Assembly (NCBI GenBank): GCA_030142905.1
Contig: JASJOG010000015.1
Span: 2,354,501 to 2,418,500 of the forward strand
Direction: 5' to 3'
Origin: Heliopora coerulea
Taxonomy: Eukaryota > Cnidaria > Anthozoa > Scleralcyonacea > Helioporidae
DNA length: 64,000 nt
Numbering within the stretch: the first letter of the stretch is position 1; every line of letters begins with the position of its first letter. A model generated the notes under the pieces. It was not told the DNA's origin and did no database searches. It was given only the letters and a program-made list of their open reading frames with translations. This document shows positions 15,001-24,070 of this stretch, in pieces. A program made the translations under genes and the position numbers.

Positions 15001-18000
15001 GATTATTGCTGTTGTTTTTGTCGTTGTTGCTGTCGTTGTCGTTGTTGTTGTTGTCGTTGTTGTTGTCGTTGTTGTTGTCGTTGTTGTTATTGTTGTTGTT
15101 GTTCTTGTTGTTGCTGTTGTTACTGTTGCTGTCGTTGTTATTGTAATTGTTGTTATTGTTGTTGTTGCTGTTGTTGTTGTGGTTGTTGTTGTGGTTGTTG
15201 TTGTGGTTGTTGTTGTTGCTGTTGTTGTTGCTGTTGTTGTTGCTGTTGCTGTTGTTGCTGTTGCTGTTGCTGCTGTTGTTGCTGTTGTCGTTGTTGTCGT
15301 TGTTGTTGTCGTCGTTGTTGTCGTCGTTGTTGTCGTTGTTGCTGTCGTTGTTGCTGTCGTCGTTGTTGTTGCTGTCCATGTTGTTGTTGCTGTCCATGTT
15401 GTTGTTGCTGTTGTTGTTGTCCATGTTGTTGTTGCTGTTGTTGTTGTTGCCGTTTTTGATGGTTATTATGGCTGTCGTGCTACCTGTTGTTATCAATGTC
15501 AGTGTAGATAGACAAATAATTAGATGAACTTTCTGACATCGTTTACATATAGATATAAAGTTATTCACCAGTTAGTTCCTGAAAAACATCGTAAATTCGT
15601 GCACAATATTCACAAATGTGTGGAGAGAGCAAAACGCAAGAAGACGGATAGGCATGACAACAAAACTGTAAGTTTTTTTCCTGTTAGTGTTGGTTGAAAT
15701 ATCTGTACTTTATTACACTCACACATATGTACTTTCGAACCGCCTTTTTAGAAATCGAGTGGAAACAACTCGCAAGTTGACAGGTCTGTTATTCTATCGT
15801 CCTGGGATGTTGTTAATTTGTTGATCTTTTTTCTGCCTATTACTTTTTTGTTCACGAGATTCTAAACTAGTGACCGTATTGTTTGTCTTCTCGTTGTTAT
15901 TTTAGATATGTTTCATTTTTTTGCAAAATATGCATGATTATACATATAAAAAAATACAAATTATATACTGTATATCGCCGTTTTGTAACTGTTCACTATC
16001 CTAATACATTGCACCACGACTGATTTAATTTTAAAGTTACGAAGACTTAATGTTTGGGTCTGATGACGATGGCAGTGATGATAATGACGTCAGAGATACC
16101 CAGATGAAGAAGGTAAAATATCGTGCAATGGCTGTTTCCTTCTCTTTCCTTTCCCCTTCTTTCTTTTCCCCTTCTTTCTTTTCCTTCCTTTTCCTTTTCT
16201 TTCCGTTACATTTCATCTGTGTCCTTACCTTTTCTTTCCTTTCCGCTATTTCCTCTTCTATCTTTCTCTTCCTTTCCGTCTGGTTTCGTTTCCTTTCTAT
16301 TCCTTTCTTCTCTTCTCTTTTCTTTCCTTTTCTTCGTTTCTCTTTTCTTTCCTTTTTTTCTCTTTTCTGTCATCTTTTCTTCTCTTTTTTCTTTTATCTT
16401 CTTTATTTTCTTTTTCTTTCTACTTTTTTCTGCTTTGTTCTTTACTATCCTTTCACTTCCTCTCACGTCCTTGACTTTACTTGCATTTCCTTCCCTACCT
16501 TTTCCTTTCCCCCCTTCTCTTCCCCCCCTTCACCTCCCTTCTTCTCCTTTCCTCTCCTTTCCTCTCCTTTTGCCCTCCCTTCCTTTTCCTTCCCCTCTCT
16601 ATCCTTCCTTTTCCGTCCATATCCTTACTTTTCCCTCCATATCCTCCATATCCTTCCCTTCACTTTCCAATCCATCGCTTCCTTCCCCTCTCCTTCCCTT
16701 CCTTCCCCTCCCCTCCCCTTCCTTCCCCTCCATCCAGCCTTCCTTTTTAAATTATGAAAGAAAACTTGACACTGCCACAAGTTAAAGTGGTCTTTCCTGT
16801 AGCTGTCTTTTGATTTTATAACCTTCATCTTTCCAAAAGGAAGGCAAGTCAAACAAAAAAACCTTCTCTAAAGCCTTCATTCGAGAAAAGGAACCAGATG
16901 AACCTGTGGATCTCCTCAGCTCAAACATCTCTCAACATGTCACTTGTAAGTAATTAGTTTCTCCTAAGTAAATGATTTCTTGAGTACAACTCGATACTAC
17001 CGTAGTTTAGCGAACCCACCTTGCCGCTGGTCTTTTTCTGTTGGCTCAGCAAACAAGGAAACGAGCTTTTGGCGCGAAATTTAAACACCAAAGCTCAGTG
17101 TTCTCACGACGGAACCTAAAGTGCTGCAAGTTAATGGAGATATCTACGAGTTTAAAAAAGACAAGAATACTTTGAGAGGTATTTAGTACTCGAAATAGGT
17201 TTACTGTTTGACCTACCAACTAAAATCCCACCAATATTACTGTTTCTTCATTAACGTCTAGCATTACCTCCAGACGAAAACCAAACTCAAACTCAAACTC
17301 TTACTCTAACCGTCTATATAATCATGTTTTATTTTCTTAGCTACGCAGCCAGTTGAGAGGAGAAGGGTCGATGATTCAGGTTTTGAAGTTGCTGATGATG
17401 GTCGCTTGGTCATCCCAGAAGAAAAAAAGGAAAGTACAAAGAAGGCAGAAAAACATCCAGGTGCGTGTCATTGTCTTTAGGTTTACTATGGACTTTGAGA
17501 TCTACGAGGCCAACTTGATCGATGACGTCCTTTAAACAAAGAATTCTTCACGTAAAACCAAAAGAATGAATAATTCTTATTCTCTAGCGCATTCTCAAGT
17601 CTCAACACCGTTGTCATACTCTATACAACGTCAACCAGACCATTTTCACGTCGTAAGGAAGACGTCATCTCGCGGGCTGTAAAAACCTGTTCCTTAAGAT
17701 TAAATTCAACCCGAGACTACAGTCATTTTAGGAGAACTGGAGGGTTTTAGGAGTCATAAAACAAACCACAAGTATTGAGCACGATGGTCAATAAACTGTG
17801 GTTTCTTTAAATGCAGATATTATGAAGGTCGTCATCGTTCAAGTTGACGTCTTAGACCTTTAGGCCCCTACTATTTGAGATAAGAGTAGCGACCGCAATG
17901 GCAGTTATGAAATTTAAATGTAATGACAAAATGAAATTAATCCAAGGTTAGGTATTTACCATGGCGAAGGCATGTAGTACGTTAAGGTTTTAGACGGGCG

Positions 18001-21000
18001 ACAGAGGTACCAGGCGGAAATCGCAGACGGAGAAGAAATAATGAAGCCCAGCAAAAAACACGCTAAATAGGCATATTAGAGGTTTAAAATGTAATTCTAA
18101 CGTTTCGTTGCTACACGCAACATCCTCAGAGAATGAATGAAAAACTATATTACAAGGTGATGATATACTGTATAATGGTATGTTAGATGATAAGTAAACG
18201 AGATATTGGCGTAGGAGCGGAAGTGGGAAGGGCACAAGGAAACAGCAGACTGAGATGTAATGGAAGGGTCGAGAAACGAAAGGTCTTAAAATAAAGAAAG
18301 TTCTTTATTACTTATCATGTAACATACCATTATATATTATCACCTTGTAATATAGTTTTTTATTCATTCTCTGAGGATGTTGCGTGTAGCAACGAAACGT
18401 TAGAATTACATTTTAAACCTCTAATATGCCTATTTTGCATGTTTTTTGCTAAGGTTTTAGACGTAATAAACTGTCCGTAGCCCTTTTCCGTGCGACGGAA
18501 GTTATGTTTTCGTGCGGTTTATATGAATTGAAGTCTTTCACTTAAAACATGTTGTGTTTGGTGTTCGTGAGCAGCGTAGAGATAGCATGGATTTAGTCAA
18601 AAGTGTGCAGGGAATTGAATGCGAGACAAAAGCCTCGGCGAAAAACTGCCTTCTTTTCTGCTGCTGTTACATGTTCTATTCATTGCGTTACTCTGCGAAG
18701 TTTTTGTGTTCTTTAATTTCGTTTTTCTTCCTTACTTTTCCATGTTTTGAAAAAACTTTCTTAAACAGCTTCATCTGTTCTCGACCAAGATGTTGATATG
18801 GAGTTGACATCTAAGGTAGGTAAAGTTCTCTTAGAAATTGTTGAACTTTCACCTGAAAGACGTAAATTTTTTGATTGGTATGCTGTTCAGATGTTATATT
18901 GAGAACAACAATATTCGCTGGAAGAACTCTAATTGATAGGATAAACACGAGTCTGCTGCTGCACAGCGGTGTTACTGCTCTTGACACCGCAATTTCCTGG
19001 ACACGCACAGTTCGTGGAGATTCGCGCGGCAAAACTCACATATGTAGTTATCGCCTGTGTTTTTATCGTTGATGTCCGTTTTATCCATGGAGCTTTGGGA
19101 GCTTTTTCCCGTAAATTGCTTGAACAATCCTGTACACTTTGTAGTTGTGCGGAACACCAGAACTCGTAAACCGAGGTAAACGTTCCTTACGGCATGAAAT
19201 ACCAAGGTGACGAGCCCCGCCAGGCACAGTGGACCTGATAAAGCAGTAACCAAACTAGCCACGCTAAAAGCAACGACCGTTCCTTGAACTAGTAAAAATG
19301 CTGTTCCAAGTGAGACGGACACACCAATAATAATGGTTGTGAGTATCGTTATTGGCAGTGATCCAAAGAATAGTGTAGTTCCAAGGAAAATGCTTGTCTT
19401 CGGACGACTGACCAGAAAGTGGCGGACACGCTGCCTGACCTCCCTCATTTTACTAAACGATTAAAAAGTTCCTATAATAGAAATTGGCAGAGCATTCAAT
19501 GTGAAACTGAGACGAATAGTGCTCATTCAACAGGCGATTTCTTATAGTTATTGTATCTTTGCCTCCGCGCAGGTCAGTCTTATCAACGATGGCGAGGCCA
19601 GCGTTTAACGTGTTGAAAAACCATTGCTGGCTGACAATTTGAAGTAATAAAGTACAAAACATACTTCGAATAGAATCATCTTGAGAACTCAAGATATGAG
19701 TAAATGCAAGACAGGAACTAAACTGAAGCCGAGATGTTACCAGTTTAGTTCCCGTCTTGGATTTACTCATATCTTGAGTTTTCTAAGATGATTCTATTCA
19801 GAGTTTGTTCTATTAACGCGTTGAGCGGAGCATATTTCTTGTAGTCGATAGTCAGAGGTTGTTTCTGGCAGCTATTTTTGTGGAATGTTCTTTGATGTAA
19901 ATTAATTTCGTCGGTAAGTCTCTCTGCAGTCGTTTTGCGTTTTCAGATTTGCATTTCCCCGTGTCTTAGCATGCTGTTTGATCGGGATGGTTTTACTGTT
20001 ATCATATCTCTCCTTTGCATCTTTAATGGTTTACAAGGATTATTTACAACGTAGTCGAAACATTCCCTTGTTAAACAATAGCTGTCCTAAAATCAACGCC
20101 GGTAGGTCTTGTTTTTTTAAAACAAACAAACAAACAAACAAACAAAACCAAACCACTGTTTTTGCTTGCCTTCCAAATGAGGCCTTGTAAAAACCCTTTC
20201 GATATTTTAATGTTCAACATTATTTAACCGGTAATCCTTCCCATAATGTGGGATTTCAGGATAAAGGGTTAACCAAATTTTCATACAAAAAAGGCTTGTC
20301 AGTGGGCCTCATTTTGAAGACGGAAAAAAAAAACGCGGGGTTTCGAAACAGTATTATTGAAAGAGAGAAATGCAACATCTGCTAAATTGCAGTATGTCCG
20401 AAGCCCAAGATAATAACGGTCAAGAAAATAAAAGAGCACAAATCACGTTGCAGCTAAAACACTTAAATATACATACCAACCCCGTTTTGTCTGACTTGTT
20501 TACATTAAACAAGTGTTACCGTCTTCTCATCGGTTTCATGCTTGAATTTGTTCCGCACATTCGATCGTAACAGAAAAGATACGATAACATTTTGAGCAAA
20601 ACAGGAAATTTTATTGATGACGTCATTTAATTTGTCGGATCCACGTTGCATGAATTATGAGAGACTGGCCATTTACGTAGACGAGTTATTAACTACCCAA
20701 CGGTTTACTGTAATTAGATACCGTGATTCTAACAGTGAGATGTTCCGCCACTGGAGAAAAGCTTAAAAAAAAAAACAAACCACCAGCCGTTAGGCGAGAT
20801 TTGCTTTAGCCTCTTGGAAGTCATGCAACATTCCAATTGATAGTAGCACAGTATCTGAAGACAAAAATACCATAACGTATTTCTTTTATGAAATTATGAG
20901 ACGAGGGAGCAAAACAGACTTCGGTAAATACCAGGAGGGAAATTTTCCTGTTTGGATACCCCTATCCAAACACTATTATCAGGCAATTAGGGATCGTGTA

Positions 21001-22285
21001 CTATACCTGCCATACTGCCGTTCCCCTTTACTTGTATTTTTTCAAGGACATTAAGAGGTTAGATTCGAGAAACAATATTTCTAGCTATTCGCGTATGTAT
21101 ACTGTTGAGTCGTTAGAGAAAGAAGTAATTGGATTTTAAAGCTTCACCGTCCGACAGAATGTTATGGATGAGATGGCCTACTTATTTCAGCTCTAGTTTG
21201 GTAGCTTCTGTTGGAATGTTTTACTGCGATCTTGATTATGGACATTAACAAAATTCTCGTCGTTCTACCTTCATACTTGACACTCCTCGGTGCCATGTCA
21301 ATGTTGTTGTCTACTTTTCAGAGAAATGGTAAACGAAAAATGGAGGACAACGATGATGAGATGGATGAAGCTTTTGGCAAACGGTCAAAACGGAAGTCAG
21401 CAGATATTGGGGAAGAATATAGAGCTAAGGTAATCACTGAGCCCTAACTCTCAATAGGGGAACATCTTTGCTTCCTACTATTGCCTTGTATTACCTGCCA
21501 ACACAGACGAGTTGTCGTTGAATAGTTTGTTTGTTGTAGACTGAAGATTACGTTATGCCGTTTAGTTATACTTAACTTATAGTAAACATGAAGTATAACT
21601 TAAAGTAATACTTTAACTTTCAGAAAGCTGGTGGCGACATTAAAAAGAAAGGAAAACCCGATCCTTATGCGTACGTTCCACTTAATACACAGTCCCTGAA
21701 TAAACGGTAAGGAATTGTCTTGAACATTGTCATTTGTTTGGTAGAATTGAATTGTTGTTTAGCTGGGACGTTTCATTCAGTAAAATATCGTCAATGTGAA
21801 CTGTAAATATTTCAGTTGAAATAATCGATTCGTTCAAATCACTTTGTATTTAATTTCAAATTGATTTTTGGTTAGTTCTTTTGCTATATTCACACGCCTG
21901 CTTGCTAGCTTTCTTATTATCTTATTGTGTTCCTTTCGTTTATTCCCATCCCATCCCTTCCGTTCCCTTCCGTTCCCTTCTGTTCCCTTCGCCTCTCTTT
22001 CCCCATCCATTCCGTCCCCTTTCCTTTCTTTCCTTTTTCTTCCCTTTTCGTCCCTTCTGTTCCCTTCTCTTCCAATCCGTGCCCCCCATTTCCTGTCCTA
22101 TTCATCCCTTACCTTCATTTTCCTTCCTTTTCCTTCCCATGTCTTCCCTTCTCTACTTTCATTTTGTTCTCTATCTTTTTAGAAAACGAGCTAAACTCTC
22201 TGGTCAATTTCAAGGCATCGTCAAAGGTGCCAGAAAGGGTGCTCAGAAATCGAAAAAAGGGCACAAGAGAAAAGGCCTAAAATGA
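1..22285 (+). CDS. RRP12: RRP12-like HEAT-repeat ribosome biogenesis protein, C-terminal 1222 aa in 40 exons (5' end outside window)
   Basis: RRP12 is a HEAT/ARM-repeat protein needed for nuclear export and maturation of pre-40S and pre-60S particles (family knowledge). Exons seen: 2-217, 1876-1905, 2182-2235, 2472-2548, 2662-2767, 2954-3070, 3423-3546, 4360-4433, 4545-4598, 4690-4788, 5352-5443, 6425-6536, 6941-7038, 7174-7252, 7400-7435, 7574-7674, 8232-8273, 8674-8795, 9015-9079, 9538-9588, 9989-10100, 10614-10762, 11254-11321, 11653-11746, 11851-12009, 12666-12746, 12854-12962, 13037-13144, 13623-13726, 14380-14433, 14643-14734, 15553-15667, 15752-15783, 16037-16112, 16840-16945, 17341-17460, 18769-18815, 21322-21429, 21624-21706, 22183-22285. 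Every junction is GT-AG and phase-compatible. Family hallmarks are [19 protein letters not shown] near the start, [13 protein letters not shown] (8674 exon), [12 protein letters not shown] (13623 exon), and a basic tail with [13 protein letters not shown] and [17 protein letters not shown]. An acidic stretch ([11 protein letters not shown]) precedes the tail. The vertebrate protein is roughly 1300 aa, so only the N-terminus is missing. Several introns hold large repeats. Confidence 0.97.
1541..1570 (+). repeat. Short AAGAT microsatellite
   Basis: About five consecutive copies of the pentamer AAGAT/AGATA inside the first visible RRP12 intron, directly upstream of the tRNA-like repeat at 1641. 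It may be the simple-repeat tail of that element, since the element lies in minus orientation and its 3' end would face this way. Confidence 0.6.
1594..1765 (-). mobile_element. tRNA-derived SINE, family 1, copy A
   Basis: Read on the minus strand, 1641-1716 is a 76-nt tRNA-like unit. It has a box A-like TAGCTCAATGGTTAGAG, a box B-like GGTTTGATTCC, and ends GAGTC/GACTC that can pair as an acceptor stem. A closely similar unit at 26938-27013 shares the flanks on both sides (CAGAAAAACTTTCT on one side, AGATGGTGAGCAAAGGTTA on the other), so this is a dispersed repeat rather than a stand-alone tRNA gene. It sits in an RRP12 intron. The outer boundaries are approximate; no target-site duplication was identified. 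Confidence 0.7.
5990..6130 (+). repeat. Repeat fragment with GAAACGTTG motif
   Basis: TCTGACTAAGGACC, a short stem-loop and GGTTGAAACGTTGAAA occur at 6035-6065 in an RRP12 intron. The order resembles the CTGA...GAAACG motifs in the foldback repeats elsewhere in this window, but the CTGAnGA core is broken here. This is probably an old repeat fragment; boundaries are a guess. Confidence 0.35.
6590..6880 (+). mobile_element. Probable SINE with tRNA-like head and conserved body
   Basis: Within an RRP12 intron, 6600-6670 contains a box B-like GGTTAGATCCC preceded by a weak box A-like region. The body carries GGTTTTCTCCGGATACTCC (6739-6757), a segment resembling one I know from many marine-invertebrate SINE-like repeats. 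The 3' end is A-rich (AAATAAAGGCACTTTAAATG). Only one copy is in this window, so the call rests on motif resemblance. Confidence 0.4.
10190..10440 (+). repeat. GTGGT-rich low-complexity tract
   Basis: An irregular run of GTGGTG, GTGTGGT and TGTGG words with strong G/T bias on the plus strand, in the RRP12 intron between 10101 and 10613. No regular period. I see no gene in it. Confidence 0.6.
10855..10925. repeat. Degenerate foldback repeat
   Basis: TCGACTTCGTTTCAAAGTCATT (left, in part) and AATGACTTTGAAATAAACTCGA (right) form imperfect inverted arms around a short loop. The wording matches the centre of the foldback at 23361-23563, so it looks like a decayed relative lying in an RRP12 intron. 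Confidence 0.55.
12190..12372. mobile_element. MITE-like element with about 40 bp terminal inverted repeats
   Basis: The left end 12189-12231 (GTCCGGTTCCC... to ...ACAACTACCAGAA) is an imperfect reverse complement of the right end 12332-12372 (TTCTGGTAGTTGTATTCAGC... to ...GGGGAACTGGCC). The 100 bp between them has no open frame of note. It lies in the RRP12 intron 12010-12665. The superfamily is not recognised. Confidence 0.65.
12455..12640 (+). repeat. GTT/GCT trinucleotide tract
   Basis: Imperfect GTT, GCT and GTC triplets in an RRP12 intron. All forward frames read as runs of Val, Leu or Cys, which is a by-product of the repeat and not evidence for a protein. Confidence 0.75.
14935..15465 (+). 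repeat. Large (GTT/GCT/GTC)n trinucleotide tract
   Basis: About 500 bp of almost unbroken triplets on the plus strand (AAC-type on the other), sitting in the RRP12 intron 14735-15552. It includes an internal higher-order unit of GTTGTTGTTGCTGTCCAT repeated around 15360-15430. It opens long low-complexity frames on both strands (poly-Val, poly-Leu, poly-Cys; poly-Asn/Ser), which I do not accept as genes. Confidence 0.9.
16125..16745 (+). repeat. 620 bp polypyrimidine tract
   Basis: A near-continuous run of C and T built from TTTCCTTTCC and TTCCCCTCC words in the RRP12 intron 16113-16839. The purine-rich strand is the RRP12 template strand. Such mirror-like pyrimidine tracts can adopt triplex DNA (known property); whether this one does is untested. 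Confidence 0.9.
18030..18440. mobile_element. Foldback element, family b (CTGAGGAT...CGAAACG motif)
   Basis: The left arm (about 18065-18190) and right arm (about 18305-18432) are near reverse complements. They read from GGCATATTAGAGGTTTAAAATG through AACGTTTCGTTGC..., and back out through GCAACGAAACGTT to ATATGCC. The left arm extends into AGCCCAGCAAAAAACACGC (about 18046-18064), matched again in a degenerate copy near 62090-62240. The centre holds about 115 bp of unrelated sequence. It lies in RRP12 intron 17461-18768. No coding capacity; the transposon class is unknown. Confidence 0.75.
18972..19448 (-). CDS. LDAF1/promethin-like membrane protein, 158 aa, nested in an RRP12 intron
   Basis: The single open frame starts at ATG 19446-19448 with A at -3 and ends at a TAA at 18972. 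The protein has a short basic N-terminus ([16 protein letters not shown]), then about 80 residues of very hydrophobic sequence that can form two paired hairpins (residues 17-95, rich in Leu/Val/Ile with Gly/Pro breaks such as SLPITI and [10 protein letters not shown]), then a polar tail. This layout and wording resemble LDAF1/promethin, which assembles with seipin at nascent lipid droplets (family knowledge). A possible splice acceptor (TCGTTTAG) lies 4 bases before the ATG, in a phase that could add an upstream exon, so the N-terminus is uncertain. A diverged hydrophobic pseudogene is the alternative. Confidence 0.65.
   Translation of the reverse strand: MREVRQRVRHFLVSRPKTSIFLGTTLFFGSLPITILTTIIIGVSVSLGTAFLLVQGTVVAFSVASLVTALSGPLCLAGLVTLVFHAVRNVYLGLRVLVFRTTTKCTGLFKQFTGKSSQSSMDKTDINDKNTGDNYICEFCRANLHELCVSRKLRCQEQ
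19669..19797. repeat. Foldback repeat, 57 bp arms
   Basis: 19669-19725 is a close reverse complement of 19741-19797 around a 15 bp loop. The outer arm contains CATCTTGAGAACTCAAGATATGA, nearly the same as the outer arm of the foldback at 23361-23563, so the two belong to one family. It lies just upstream of the LDAF1-like frame, within the RRP12 intron. Confidence 0.8.
21935..22165 (+). repeat. Second polypyrimidine tract
   Basis: C/T-rich run of CCCTTCCGTTCCCTTC-type words in the last RRP12 intron (21707-22182), ending about 20 bp before the final exon. It is compositionally like the tract at 16125-16745. Confidence 0.85.
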
Positions 22286-22421
22286 AAACAACATATCGTG
22301 CACCATTAACGTTTAGCGCTTCTCCAGCGGCTGACTTTATCGGTCAGCCATGTGTTTTTTGTGGAAGGTTAAAGTTACCCTGAATCTTCTACAACTTACT
22401 GAAAATTTGAAATGACCCCGG

Positions 22422-22427
22422 AATAAA
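22422..22427 (+). terminator. Polyadenylation signal of RRP12
   Basis: AATAAA lies 137 bp after the RRP12 stop codon, with AT-rich sequence following. It is the first canonical signal downstream of the gene, so it is the likely 3' end signal. Cleavage position is not visible. Confidence 0.6.
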
Positions 22428-22429
22428 AC

Positions 22430-23360
22430 GTTATTTATGGATAATTAATCTTTTGTAAATGATATATTACATGAGTTAAATATAAATTTTTTTCAACAGT
22501 TCGGTTGCTAAACCCTTTCCAGACTATGTGACATCACTCTGAAAATTATCTGTATGTCTACGCCTCAGCTTGCGTCACCTACGTCTGTGTAGGCCCATTA
22601 GGTCCTAGTACACGCTTTTATATATGCATACATATTTGTCTGTCTGTCTGCTAGTGTTTGAATTAGCTTCTCGAATAAAGCTGGTGTTTTTGAGAGAAGA
22701 CAGGGGTAAAAGTTGACCAAAATTTATTTTTAAAAAATCTTCCAATTTCGAACTCTCCCCTCTACAGTGTTAATATCTTTGATTTCGTCAGTGAATCAGT
22801 AATCAATTTGAGAACTTGTTTCTAAAAACTACAAGTTGGCAAACATCACATGGTGAAGGATTTCGTTTCTTTGGCACGAAACATCTTAGGACGATGGTAA
22901 GTCGTTTATCACCGCGTGACCATTAATTAACTAACTTATACTTCTCACTAAAAAGTCAAACTTGCAAGGTTATACTAAGAGAAATCGGGGTAAATGCTTT
23001 GATCAAAAACCATTTCTAGACGACATCTTAAAAGTAAATAGAGGACAAAACGCCTCGAAAATATCTGTGGAGATTCAATCTGAGACAAAAGTCTGAATTA
23101 GAGCCGAAGTATTACCACAAAGTCTACTTTTACCATATCTTGTCTTTAAACGTGAGTCTCACGTGCTAAGATCACGTATTCCGGGTTCAGTTTTATTGTG
23201 TACGATCTCCACGCTTTAAGATTCAGCATGACTTGAAACAGTAAATTGAGGCTATCGACACATGACACCGCAGGAAAAATACCACTTATAGGAGCTGGCT
23301 CGGGGTATATAATGGTAGAAACCATGACCAGCCGACAACTTCAAAAAGTATAAAATAAAA
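22430..23360. other. RRP12-CLINT1 intergenic sequence, first part
   Basis: AT-rich sequence after the RRP12 polyadenylation signal. I find no open frame of interest and no recognisable repeat apart from short TGTC/TCTG runs near 22640. Confidence 0.5.
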
Positions 23361-23563
23361 CATCTTGAAAACTCAAGATATGAATCAATACAAGATAAAA
23401 CTATTGTTGAAACTGTGATATTTCGACTTTATTTCAAAGTCATCCTCAGACATCCAAAGTCATTCTCATTCTGTCTGAGGATGACTTTGAAATAAAGTCG
23501 AAATATCACAGTTTCAACAATAGTTTTATCTTGTATTGACTCATATCTTGAGTTTTCAAGATG
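23361..23563. mobile_element. Near-perfect foldback element, 92 bp arms
   Basis: 23361-23452 and 23472-23563 are almost exact reverse complements around a 19 bp loop. Each arm holds GAAACTGTGATATTTCGACT and the inner motif CTGAGGATGACTTT...AAAGTCGAAAT. The arms differ at only about one position, which implies a recent insertion or active homogenisation. It lies about 500 bp upstream of the CLINT1 start codon. Confidence 0.85.
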
Positions 23564-23886
23564 ACATTATTATTCGGAATATGTTTTATTTTATATAATG
23601 GTAGGTTCTGGAAGCGTCTAGAGAATATTTATAAGATGAAATTCCATGACACCGATGTTTCTCTGGCCAAGCCGCCTTCCTACCCATTGAAAATAAATCA
23701 TTTTGAAGGATGTTTTCGTGGCAAAAATTGTATCATAGCCGATAATTTTGTGCATGAAAACGCTGTTCTAATCCTTTAACCCCTTACCATACACTGTTGC
23801 GTGTCAAAGGCAGTCGTTGCCATCGCTACGGCGTTTCTATTATGTCATCATAGGAATGCAGCGTATTTCGAAACTTGAACAGAATT

Positions 23887-23905
23887 CGGAAGTGCGATGA
23901 CGTCA
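23887..23905 (+). promoter_or_regulatory. Candidate CLINT1 promoter: ETS-type and CRE sites
   Basis: CGGAAGTG (23887-23894, ETS-type) is followed four bases later by TGACGTCA (23898-23905, perfect CRE palindrome), about 165 bp before the CLINT1 ATG. This pair is typical of animal housekeeping promoters (general knowledge). No TATA box is visible. Function is inferred from motif and position only. Confidence 0.5.
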
Positions 23906-24070
23906 CACTACACCCTAGGTGGAGGAAGGCTGAAGGTCACTTAAGAATTTATCCGCCATCTTTATTCTGAGGCTGAAGATAGGAATTTAAATCTCTTTGC
24001 ATCCGCCGTGCTAGGAAAGACGCTGTTGAGTTCTCTTGGGAGCAGGTTATAAAATAGTCGTTTTAAAACA

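Noticed and set aside
14924..15568. Long open frames of poly-Val, poly-Leu, poly-Cys (plus) and poly-Asn/Ser (minus)
   Set aside because: All arise from a triplet repeat that is open in every frame; the region is an intron of RRP12 with matching splice sites on both sides.
16050..16852. Open frames rich in Phe/Ser/Pro/Leu (plus) or Lys/Glu/Arg (minus)
   Set aside because: Produced by the polypyrimidine tract. Only the 16037-16112 and 16840-16945 pieces are real RRP12 exons.
21868..22182. Ser/Pro/Phe-rich frames just before the last RRP12 exon
   Set aside because: Second polypyrimidine tract in the last intron; the real exon starts at 22183.
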